NCBI GenBank assembly: GCA_964494475.1
Contig: CAZBRS010000032.1
Span: 5,967-69,966, forward strand
Reading direction: 5' to 3'
Source of the DNA: CAZBRS01 sp964494475
GTDB taxonomy: Bacteria; Myxococcota_A; UBA9042; CAZBRS01
DNA length: 64,000 nt
Made by a program: the position numbers and the translations under genes. Shown piece after piece: positions 43,287 to 53,100 of this stretch. Numbering within the stretch: the first letter of the stretch is position 1; each line of letters starts with the position of its first letter. The notes below the pieces were generated by a model. The model saw only the letters and a list, made by a program, of their open reading frames with translations. It did not search any database and had not been told where the DNA came from.

Positions 43287-44434
43287 CAGAACCTCCCGCC
43301 GAGGCCGACCACGCCCGGGCCCACGGTGAGGGTCACGGGCAACGCCCTGGCGGCTTGCCCGGCGGGTCGCGACTGGAGGTAGAGCACGGTCCAGGTGACC
43401 TCGAACACCGCCGCCGCCGCCGCGACGCCGTAGCCCACCCAGGCCCCCACGAGGTAGCGCCGGGCGCGATCTTCGGCCGCGCGCGCCTCGAGCTGCGTAG
43501 AGTCGTAGATGGCGCCGTTGGGCATCGTGCGACCGCCCAGGATGCTCTGGCGCTCCTTCGAAGCGAGCACCTGCAGGGTGACGCCCGTGACCAGCCCGGC
43601 CAACGCCGTGCCGCCCCCCGCGTAGAGGGGGTAGGTGGGGAGCGCGGTGGCCCGCGCCTGCGCGACCTGCGCGAAAGAGACCAGCTCGAGCCTGATCGGT
43701 GCGCGCGCCTCAGGCGCCAGCACCACGTCGTGGACCACCTTCTCGTAGCCCGTGGCCTCGACCGTGAGCGTGTGGGGCCCGGCCGGGACCGTGAGGGGCC
43801 GTTCGGGCGCCAGGTAGTTGCCGTCGAGCATGAGCCGCGCGTCGGCCGGCGTGACGGCCACCTCGATCACGGCGTGGCGCCGCGCGATCTCGCGCAGATC
43901 GATGGCCTCGCCGAGCGGCAGGCGCTCCTTCACGAACATCTTGAGCCCGCCCGCGTAGCGGAACTCGAGGTCGTGCATGCCCGGCGGCAGCACCAGGGAG
44001 CGCTGCTTCTCGTCGAACGACACCGGATCGCCATCGATCAGCGCCTCGAGGTAGTTGCCGCCCGGCCAGCCCCGCACCACACCGTAGAGAGAGAGCTTCT
44101 TCTTCAGCTCGGCCGCCTGTTGCGCGCGGGCCTCGGCGGCCGCGCGGGCCTCGGGCGTGCCGGCGCCGTCGGCGAACTGGCGGAACAACGTGATGGCCTT
44201 GTCGAGTTGGAGGTCTTCTTCGTAGGCCCGCGCGATGTTGTAGATGAGCGCCGGGTTGGGGTCGAGATCGTAGGCGATCTGCAGCTCGTGGATGGCGTCC
44301 TTGTAGCGACCGTCGCCGAAGGCCGCCTTGCCCGCCTCGTAGTGCACGCGCGCGTCGGTCGGTGACTGGGCGCGCAGCACCGCGGGGGGCAAGCTCAGCA
44401 CCAGCACCAGCACCAGCAGGATCGGGACGCGCAT
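43286..44434 (-). CDS. TPR and PEGA-domain membrane protein, 382 aa
   Basis: After a signal peptide (MRVPILLVLVLVLSLPPAVLRA) the protein has TPR-like helices (ARVHYEAGKAAFGDGRYKDA, PALIYNIARAYEEDLQLDKA). It then has a PEGA-type beta domain (ADARLMLDGNYLAPERPLTV, GPHTLTVEATGYEKVVHDVV). Two hydrophobic segments near the C-terminus (LYAGGGTALAGLVTGVTLQV and YGVAAAAAVFEVTWTVLYL) should span the membrane. This is a frequent Myxococcota arrangement, of unknown exact role, often beside sensory or secretion genes. It leads the operon with the MopE-type lipoprotein. The chosen ATG gives the signal peptide; GGAGG lies a little further upstream than usual. Confidence 0.78.
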   Translation of the reverse strand: MRVPILLVLVLVLSLPPAVLRAQSPTDARVHYEAGKAAFGDGRYKDAIHELQIAYDLDPNPALIYNIARAYEEDLQLDKAITLFRQFADGAGTPEARAAAEARAQQAAELKKKLSLYGVVRGWPGGNYLEALIDGDPVSFDEKQRSLVLPPGMHDLEFRYAGGLKMFVKERLPLGEAIDLREIARRHAVIEVAVTPADARLMLDGNYLAPERPLTVPAGPHTLTVEATGYEKVVHDVVLAPEARAPIRLELVSFAQVAQARATALPTYPLYAGGGTALAGLVTGVTLQVLASKERQSILGGRTMPNGAIYDSTQLEARAAEDRARRYLVGAWVGYGVAAAAAVFEVTWTVLYLQSRPAGQAARALPVTLTVGPGVVGLGGRF

Positions 44435-44461
44435 GCAGGAGACCCCTCCAATCGCAGGGGT

Positions 44462-44489
44462 ATTGTACCTGGAAAGCCCCGCCGGACAA
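44462..44489 (-). promoter_or_regulatory. promoter for the PEGA/TPR and MopE operon
   Basis: TTGTCC (44484-44489) and TACAAT (44462-44467) on the minus strand are 16 bp apart; the -10 matches five of six bases and lies 28 nt before the ATG. Confidence 0.6.
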
Positions 44490-44540
44490 GCCCTTGTGCG
44501 CCGCGGCGGGGCGCCGGCGCCGACCGGTCGACAAAGGGGG

Positions 44541-44569
44541 CTTGACACCCGTGGGGTGACAGAATAGGA
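44541..44569 (+). promoter_or_regulatory. promoter for the 807-aa unknown gene
   Basis: A perfect TTGACA (44541-44546) is 17 bp from TAGGAC (44564-44569). A 7-bp inverted repeat (GCGGGCC-T-GGCCCGC, 44582-44596) lies just downstream, where it could act as an operator or an mRNA 5' hairpin. Confidence 0.5.
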
Positions 44570-44634
44570 CACCCCCAAGGAGCGGGCCTGGCCCGCCCGG
44601 GGTGCCACTTCGAGGCCTGGGAAAGGACGACACG

Positions 44635-47058
44635 ATGGGATTCAAGAAGCAGCGCCTGGGACCGGCCGTGGTGGCCGCCGCCCGCTCGGGGGAGCGGTAC
44701 CGCGACGTGCACGTCTTCTTCGGAGGCACCGGGGCCGTCGGCGGCACGGGCCTGTTGCAGCTCATCGATCTCTACGAAGAGATGATGGCCATCCGCCCGC
44801 CCGACGACGACGCCGTGCCGGTGCTGGTGGCCACCGGCGTCACGCGCGACGAGATTCGCACCTTCACCCAGCGCCTGTTCCGCTGGACCGAGGCGCGCCA
44901 CGGCCGCGACAAGCTGCCCAAGGCGGTGCGCAACGGCTTCCTGACCCACTCGGGCATCTTCGTGGCGCTCGAGCGCTTCAAGGTGGTGCCGCTCCCCGAG
45001 CTCGGCGCCATCCTCGACGTGCCCCCCGCCGAACGCCGCGGCCTGGTGGCCGCCTACCTGGGCACGCTGGGTACGCGCCTCGACGCGCCGGCCGACGAGA
45101 TCGTGGCCGCGCTGGCCCGCGCCATCTCGGCCTCGCACCCGTTCGCCCTGTTCCTGCGACGCTACCGCGACCAGCACCTGGCGGCGCGCGGGGTCTCGCG
45201 CTACCGCTCGGTCGTGCTCGGCATCCCGCTGCCCAGCCTCATCGCCTACCACCTGGCCGGCCTCGAGGAGGTGGTCCGCCACCTCGAGGGCATCGGCCCC
45301 GAGCACGTGAAGCACCTGACGACCACCTTCGAAGAGGCCGTGCGCGACGACGTGGCCAGCCTCGAGGGCGAGGCCGATCACGTGCTGGTGGCCCACACCA
45401 CGGCCGTGGGCGGCATGTACGACGAGACCACGGGCAAGGTCACCATCCGCCTGGGCTTCGCCCACAGCGCCGTCGACCAGCGCATCTACGAGAAGCAGCG
45501 CGCGGCCGCCACGCTGACCGACCTGTACGCGAAGAAGGGCATCAAGATGCTCGTGACCGCGGCGGCCATCGGCGTCGACGAGGTGCGCGTGCGCTCGCAG
45601 GTGCCGGTGCACCACCAGATCCAGCACATGCTCTTCGACGCGCCCCGCGAGCTCTTCCCCGGCTCGAAGGAGGCCCTGCCCCCCGAGGCCCGCGCCAGCC
45701 GCGAGGCCGGTCGGCCCATCCCGCGCAAGCAGCACTGCCGCACCTTCCGCCCGCTCGACCTGGCCTGGGACGCCCCTCAAGGCACCGAAGTCAGCTTCGA
45801 GCGCGGCGACGACCTGATCCCGTCGTACGTGATCCGCTCGGGCGAGAACGGCTACTTCTCGGTGGCCAACGCCGACGCCCTGTACCGCGTGATGCGCGTG
45901 GCCTCGGCCAACGAGCTGGGCCTGGTGCTGGCCACCTCGGGGCTGCTCGGCGACGATCCGCAGGCGCCCTGGTTCCCGGAGGCCATCTGCTACTACACCG
46001 AGACCGACAACAGCCGGCAGGTGTTCGACTTCGTGTCGCAGCCCATGCTGCTGCAGGCGCAGCTGTCGGGGCTCGATCCCATGTCGCTGCAGGACCTCGG
46101 CAACGCCAAGCACCAGGGCGAGCTGCACACGCTCTCGCTGCTCATCCTCCTCCACCGCCTGCGCACGCTCGACATCGACGCCATCCCGCCCTACGTCGAC
46201 CTGGCGCGCTTCGACGCGCGCACCTTCTTCATCGAGCACTCGCGGCCGCTGTTGTTCGAAGACCTCGACGGCTGGACGCTCGACGCCCTCGCGCGCGACC
46301 TCGGCGTGCTGGCCGCGGCCGACACCCCCGAGGACCTGGAGCCCCTGAAGCCCTTCATGCGCCACGGCCACGCCGACCTCTACCCGCTGAAGCAGGCCGC
46401 GCGGCGCCAGGTGCTCGAGTGCGTGCTGAAGGCCGTGTGGACCGTGCCGTCGCTCGGCTGCCCCATCCTGTACGCCGACGCCCAGGGCCGCACCCGCGTT
46501 CGCCTGGGCTACTTCTGCGCGCCCCTCGACCTGCTGGTCACGCGCGACGACGCCCTGGCCACCCGCCTGACCGAGCGCTTCGCCCGCGTGGGCGCGGGCC
46601 ACGTCGAGGATCTGCGCGATCACCTGTTCGCCACCGGCGGCTTCGTCGACCTCCGACCCCAGGCCCTGCTGAGCTGGGCCACCTCCGACGCCGAAGCCCT
46701 GGCGGGCAAGGTAGCCCGCGCGACCACCGACGACGAGCTGCGCGCCGCCCTGGCCGGCCTCGAGCCCTACGCCTTCTTCGCCACCAGCGGCCTGGTGGCG
46801 CTGCTCTTCCGCCTGCGCGCCCTCTACGGCCTGCTCCGCGAGGGCATGATCGAGCTGGGCTCCCTGCAAGACTTCGCCTGGCACATGCCCCGCGACGAGG
46901 CCGGCCACATCCAGCTGGTCCCCGGCGTGGTCGAGAGCTTCCGCATGGTCAGCGAGGGCCTCGAGAAGACCACGGGCACCGACCGGCTGGCCGGCATCTG
47001 GGGCTACGAGAGGCGCGACCCGCCCGATCGGCGGGGGAAGATCCCGATGGGGCGGTGA
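44635..47058 (+). CDS. large cytosolic protein of unknown family, 807 aa
   Basis: I do not recognise this family. The only clear motif is near the N-terminus: VHVFFGGTGAVGGTGLLQLI, a glycine-rich loop after a beta strand, as in a Rossmann nucleotide site. Later segments such as HVLVAHTTAVGGMYDETTGK and IKMLVTAAAIGVDEVRV could be further strands of the same fold. The rest is rich in helices, with no signal peptide or membrane segment, and ends in a basic tail. It could be a dehydrogenase-like enzyme or a scaffold. Start at the ATG with AAAGGA upstream; a GTG 33 nt earlier is possible. It stands alone between the MopE operon and the giant gene, with its own promoter. Confidence 0.75.
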   Translation: MGFKKQRLGPAVVAAARSGERYRDVHVFFGGTGAVGGTGLLQLIDLYEEMMAIRPPDDDAVPVLVATGVTRDEIRTFTQRLFRWTEARHGRDKLPKAVRNGFLTHSGIFVALERFKVVPLPELGAILDVPPAERRGLVAAYLGTLGTRLDAPADEIVAALARAISASHPFALFLRRYRDQHLAARGVSRYRSVVLGIPLPSLIAYHLAGLEEVVRHLEGIGPEHVKHLTTTFEEAVRDDVASLEGEADHVLVAHTTAVGGMYDETTGKVTIRLGFAHSAVDQRIYEKQRAAATLTDLYAKKGIKMLVTAAAIGVDEVRVRSQVPVHHQIQHMLFDAPRELFPGSKEALPPEARASREAGRPIPRKQHCRTFRPLDLAWDAPQGTEVSFERGDDLIPSYVIRSGENGYFSVANADALYRVMRVASANELGLVLATSGLLGDDPQAPWFPEAICYYTETDNSRQVFDFVSQPMLLQAQLSGLDPMSLQDLGNAKHQGELHTLSLLILLHRLRTLDIDAIPPYVDLARFDARTFFIEHSRPLLFEDLDGWTLDALARDLGVLAAADTPEDLEPLKPFMRHGHADLYPLKQAARRQVLECVLKAVWTVPSLGCPILYADAQGRTRVRLGYFCAPLDLLVTRDDALATRLTERFARVGAGHVEDLRDHLFATGGFVDLRPQALLSWATSDAEALAGKVARATTDDELRAALAGLEPYAFFATSGLVALLFRLRALYGLLREGMIELGSLQDFAWHMPRDEAGHIQLVPGVVESFRMVSEGLEKTTGTDRLAGIWGYERRDPPDRRGKIPMGR

Positions 47059-47095
47059 GGCGTTTGGCGCCTGGCAAGCTCACCACCTGCGCTGG

Positions 47096-47154
47096 CCGGA
47101 TCTGAACGTCGCTCTGAGCGTCGAATCCATCGAGCATCCTGACAATCCGGTTTT
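47096..47154 (+). terminator. possible terminator after the 807-aa gene
   Basis: CCGGAT (47096-47101) pairs with ATCCGG (47145-47150), which is followed by TTTT; a smaller stem (CGCTC-T-GAGCG) lies in the loop. The loop is long, so this is only a weak candidate. The 104-nt gap holds nothing else. Confidence 0.25.
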
Positions 47155-47162
47155 CCAAGTTT

Positions 47163-50100
47163 TCACGGTCCTGGGCGCACGCACCGCGCTCCCCCGTAGT
47201 TGGAGGCCCCCCAACCCGAGGAAATATATCCGCCGTGGAACTCGATCAACCACTCGTCCATGGTCGGGTTCAACCCGCCGAGGGATGACGACCACCAGAA
47301 CCTCTCGTAACCGGGGTAGCAATCGCCTTGTAGTTTGGCATCCCACAAACACGTGCCGGGCGGATTGGGTATCCCACAGTTCGGGACGCAATTAGCATCG
47401 CTCCAGCACGACCAGGTGAGACACGAGTCCGTCACGCCGCACGAACCGCCCGTCTTGAGCGTAGTCGCGCAGCCTCGGACGAGGGAACGCAGTTCGCTGA
47501 TCGTGGGCAGGTGCCACCCTCCAGCCAGGTTGCTGCAGTAGGCCATCGCGTCGGACCAGTTTCTGTCGTCGGCTGGCGGCGACTTCTGCCAGACGTAACA
47601 AGTCACCGGGTCGAGCACGCTCCCGTCTCCCTTGTCGACCATGGCGGTCCCCACCGGCGGCGTCGGATTCGTGCACACTCCGGTCGCCGTGTTGCAACTC
47701 CCCGCCACGTGGCACGCGTCCAGCGCCGTGCACGTCACCGGCGCGGTCGTCTGCGAGCAGCTCCCCGCCACGCACGTCGAGATCCCGTTGCACTTGTTCC
47801 CGTCGTCGTTGCAGACCACGCCGTTGTTGCCGGGCGAGTTGCTACAAACCCCCGTTGCCGTGTTGCACGTCGCCACATGGCAAGCGTCCGACGCCGTGCA
47901 CGTCACGGGAGCCGTCGTTTGCGTACAACTGCCCGAGCTGCAGGTCGAGATGCCGTTGCACTTGTCCCCGTCGTCAAAGCAGACCGCGCCGTTGTTGCCG
48001 GTCGGGTTGCTGCACATGCCGGTGGCCGTCGCGCAGGTGCCGGCAACGTGGCACTCGTCTTGCGCCGTGCACATCACCGGCGCGATCGTCTGCGAGCAGC
48101 TCCCCGCCACGCACGTCGAGATCCCGTTGCACTTGTTCCCGTCGTCGTTGCAGACCACGCCGTTGTTGCCGGGCGAGTTGCTACAATCCCCCGTTGCCGT
48201 GTTGCAAGTCGCCACATGGCAAGTGTCCGACGCCGTACACGTCACCGGCGCCACCGTTTGCGTGCAAGCGCCAGCCGCACAGGTCGAGACGCCGTTGCAC
48301 TTGTCCCCGTCGTCGCAATCAGGGCCACACGTTCCCCCGCACCCGTCGTCGCCGCACTCGCGGCCCGTGCAATCCGGCGCGCACACGCACCCGGCCGCGC
48401 CCTGGCAGGCCTGGCCCGGCAGGCACAGGTCGTCGCCGCCCTCGTCGGTGCTGGTGTCGCAGTCGTCGTCGACCCCGTTGCAGGCCTCGTCGGTCCCCGG
48501 CTTCACCGCGCCGCTCGTGTCATCGCAGTCCGTACCGCCGGACGCGACCGAGGCCACCCCGTCGTCGTCGCCGTCGACGCCGTCGACGCCGTCGCAGTCG
48601 CGGTCCTTGGCGTCGGCCCAGGCCGAGCACGCGGGCGCGTTCGTCAGGTAGTGTATCTGTCCGCTCTTGCGATAGCTGACGTGCAGGTCGCCGTCCTGCC
48701 CAAGGGCGATCGACGGGGACGACGAGGACGCCGCGTCGAGCGTCGAGCGGACCCACGCGCCGGAGGCATTTGTGGCGTAGCGCAGCGGCGTGCCCAATCC
48801 GCCGCGGTAGACGATGTGCGCCTTCCCGAGCCGGTCCATGGCCATCGTCGCGTAGGCGCCCGGGCTGCCGCCCGCCTCGACGGGTTCCGTGGTCCAACTG
48901 CCGCTCGCGTTGGTCGCGTACTTCAGGTCCGAGTCGGCGCCGTTGGTGGCGACGAACGAGAGGCCCACGTTGCCGTTGGCGTCGAAGCCGATGGAGACGA
49001 CCGAGGGGTTGAACTCGTAGACGTTGGTCCACTTCCACGTGCCAGAGGCGTTGGTCCCGTAGTCGAGCACGATGGTCGTGGCGAGGTGGATCTTGCCGTT
49101 GGAATCGACCGCGATGGCGGGCGACCGGCGTATCGCCGTCGTGCCCACCACCTGACTCTGCCAGGACCCGGACCCATTGGTGGTATAGGCGATCTTCTGC
49201 GTGTCGTAGTCCTGGTAGGCGACGTGCGCCTTGCCCGCTGTATCGAGCGCGAGCGCGCCGTAAGCCCCGGGGGTATAGGGATCCGTCAGGTCGGCGGCCA
49301 CCCAGCTTCCCGACGCGTTGGTGGCGTACTGCAACGTGGCGTGGGCCGGGTCGGTGTTCTTGAACACCAGGTGCGCCGCGCCGGCCGCATCGATGGCCAA
49401 CGAGCGGGCCGAGGTGACCTCGCCCTTGGTCACGACCGTTCGATTGACCCACGCGCCGCTGACGTTGGTTCGGTAGATCACGGCGTAGGCGCCGTCGACG
49501 AAGGCCAGGTGCACACGACCGTTGCCGTCCAGCGCGATCGAGGTCTCGGAACCGCCTGGAGACGCGGCAGCGGCCAACTCGGAGCGGATGGCGGTCGTCC
49601 AACTCTCGCAGGTTCCGGCGACCCGATCGACCACATCCGGATTCTTGCGTGGATCGACGTCGTCGCAGTCGTCGCCGCCGTGCGCCAGGTCGAAGTGCCC
49701 GTCGCGGTCTGCGTCGTAGCAGTCGGGCATGCCGTCGCCGGTCACGTCGGCCCAGCCCTCGTCGGTGGCGCCGTCGCAGTCGTTGTCGAGGCCGTCGCAG
49801 ATCGTCTCGACGGGCTCGTAGTCGGCGCTGGCCAGGCCGTAGAACAGGTCGTCGCACGGCGGCCAGACCCCGCTCTGGCAGAGCGCCGGCGTCCGGGTGA
49901 CGGCCCCGCACACCCCTTGGGTCTTCTCGCAGGCCGGCAGCAGCAGGCTGGCGTCGTCGCCATCGATGGCGCCGTCGCAGTCGTTGTCGACGCCGTCGCA
50001 GGCCTCGGTCGCGCCGGGAAGGATCGAGGCATCGGCGTCGTTGCAGTCGTTGCCACCCGACGCGGCGCCGGCATGGCCGTCGTGGTCGGCGTCGACGCCG

Positions 50101-53100
50101 TCGACCCCGTCACAGTCGCGGTCGACGGCGTCTCCCATCCGGGAGCAGGCTGAGCGGTTGGTCGCGTAGCGCAGCCCCGCCTGGCGATAGGCTACGTGCA
50201 CGTAGCCGGCCGCATCGACAGCGACGGACGAGTAACTGGACGCCGCCGCGTCGAGGGTCTGCTTGACCCACGCGCCGCTGGCGTTGGTGGCGTAGCGCAG
50301 GGGGGTCCCGGTGCCCCCCTGGAAGGTCACGTGCGCCTTTCCGGCGGCGTCGAGGGCCAGCGCCGTGTACTGCCCGGTGGCGCCGCCGGTCTCGATGTCT
50401 TCGAGCATCCAGGCGCCCGTGCGGTTCGACGCGAACCGTGCGTCCTGGGTCGAGCTGTCGTAAAAGGAGACGAAGACCTTTCCGGCGGCGTCGACGGCCA
50501 GCGACGAGTAGTACCCGCTGCCGGCCACGTTGGCCCAGGTCCACGCGCCGCTCTTGTTGGTGTAGTAGTCCAGGGTGATGGACGTGGACACGTGGGCTTC
50601 GCCGGCCGCGTCGACGCCGATCATGGGCTCGCGGCGCTCGACGGTGCGGCGCACGGTCGGCGACGTGGTCCACGTGCCCGACGCGTCGGTGGCGTAGGCC
50701 ACGCCCTGGGTGTCGTAGTCCTGCCAGGCCACGTGTACGCGCCCGCTCCGGTCGAGGGCCAGCGAGCCTGCGATGCCGGGCATGTAGACATCGGTCAGAT
50801 CCCGGACGACCCACGCGCCGCTGGAGTTGGTGGCGACCCTCAACGTAGTGTGGGCCGGGTCGGTGTTCTTGAAGACCACATGCGCCTTCCCGGCCGCGTC
50901 GAGCGCGAGCGCCCGGTGGCTGCCGGTCTCACCCTTGGCCGCGATGGTCTCGAAGGTCCACGTGCCGGCGCGGTTGGTGGCGTAGACCAGCGAGGAGTCC
51001 GAGGCCACGTACACCAGGTGCGCGTGCGCGGCGGCATCGAGCGCCAAGCTCGGCGGGTAGCCGACGCTGGTCGCGACCAACTCCGCCGAGAACGAAGCAG
51101 GCGTGCCGAGCACCTCGCAAGCCGCGGCGGTCGTGTCGGGGGCTCCGTGGTAGGCTAGGGCGTCGGTGGGTGCGCAGTCGGTGGCGTCGGGATCGCCGTC
51201 CGAGTCCGAATCGAGCAGCACACAGGCGCCCGAAACGCACCCTTCGAAGACGGGGCAGAGGTTCGCGCCCTCGTCGGTGCTGGTGTCGCAGTCGTTGTCC
51301 TTGGCGTCGCAGCTCTCGATCGCACCGTGGAACGCCGCCGCGTCCGCGGGCGCGCAGTCGGTGGCGTCGGCTTCGCCGTCGTGGTCGGTGTCGACGCCGA
51401 CGGGCACAGACCTCGAAAGGCGGCAACCGAGGCCGTAGTCGCGGTAGTCCGGGCCGTAGCTGATGCGATACGCGGCCCGGGCGTTGTTGGCGTGGCCGCC
51501 CCAACTTCCGCCCCGAATCAACCGGTTCGAGCCCGAAACCTCGCCACTCGGATCCGTCGCCGGAGAGGCGCCGCTGCCGCTCGGATAGGTTCCGTACCAA
51601 TCCCCACACCACTCCCACGCGTTCCCCGCCAGATCATACAGCCCCCACGCGTTCGCTTCCTTGCCACCCGAGGTACCGGTCTTGTGCGTCGTGGCCGAGG
51701 CATTGCCGCAATACCACCCGATCTGGTCCAGGTTCGAATCGGCGTTGCAGTTGCTGTTCGGGTTCTTGACGCTCCCATCGTTTTCGGCGCTCGTGTAGTA
51801 GGCCGTTGTTCCGCCCGCACGGTACGCGTACTCCCATTCTGACTCGGTCGGTAGCCGGAAGCCTGTGCACACGTACGGCGTCGCCACGCCGTTCAACGTC
51901 ACCGTGGCGGAGTCGATTCCCGCATGCGTCGCGTCCATGCAGAACCCGAAGTTCGTCGGATCCGTAGGGTTCCCGCCTTGCCGGCACGTCACCGCCGCGA
52001 AGGAGTAGCACGCCGTCTTTCCTGCCGCGACCGACTTCGCGTTGGCATACGCCGCCGATTCGTACCAGTTCACCTGCTCCACGGGACACGTGTCGCCGCA
52101 CGCCGGGAAGTAGCTCGGGTTCCATCCCCCGTACGTCGCCTTCCACTCCCCCTGCGTCACCTCCTTCTCCTGCAACTCGAACGACTTCGTCAGCGTCACG
52201 TAGTGCAGCGTCTCGTTGCTGCCCCGCCCCGACTCGAACGTCGCGGCCCCGCTGTTCGGGCAACCCCCGCCCGTGTACCCGCTCGGGCAGGCCTGCCCCT
52301 CCGGGCTGCCCATCCAGAACGAGCCGGAGGGAATCCGAACGAAGCCTGTCGTCACGCAGTGTTGTCCGTCGGAAGGGCAGGTTTCTCCGGTCCCGCAGGA
52401 CCCGCACGAGCCGCTGCATCCGTCGTCGCCGCAGACGCGACCGGCACAGTCCGGCACGCAAACGCAGCCCGCCGCGCCCTGGCAGGCGTGTTGTGGCAGG
52501 CACAGGTCGTCGCCGCCCTCGTCGGTGGTGGCGTCGCAGTCGTCGTCCTTGCCATTGCAGATCTCGGTCGCGCCCTGGTAGATGGCTGAGTCCGCGTCGT
52601 CGCAGTCGGTCACGTCGGGGTCGCCGTCGGCGTCGGCGTCGGGCAGGTCGTCGCGCACGCAGAGCACCAGGCGGCCGGCCGCCTTCAGGCTGCCCGCGGT
52701 GACCCCGCCTACGTTGGTTCGAACGATGAAGGCCTTGTTGGGCTCCGTGCCGTCCGGCGTGGAGGACCAGAGCGCCGGCGGGTCGGCGGTCCAGCTCCAC
52801 TCGATGTTGGGGAAGTAGGTGGTGTCGAAGGACGGTTGGCTTGCGTTCGTGACGATCGACTCCACCTCGGGCAGGCTGGGCAAGCGCCAGTTGCGCTGGC
52901 CGCCCCAGGTCGACGACTCGCACGAGGCCAACGCGTCCTGCCAGGTCGACAGGGTCGAGGAGCCGGTGCAGGTGGTTCCGCTCTTGCCCAGCAGGCAGCC
53001 ATGCCACACGAGCGTCGTGGCGTGGTCCTTGACCGTGGGCTGGCCCGACACGGTCTCGGTGCGCACGAAGCGCGTGGTATAGGGCCAGGGCGTTGGGTTC

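Noticed and set aside
39903..43382. A 1159-codon plus-strand frame opposite the MopE-type gene
   Set aside because: Its valine/alanine-rich translation is the mirror of repeated CDG-x-DNDCDG codons. No signal, start site or family supports it.
44582..44596. 7-bp inverted repeat as an intrinsic terminator
   Set aside because: It lies between a promoter and its gene, has a 1-nt centre and no T-run, so an operator or 5' hairpin is more likely and is mentioned only with the promoter.
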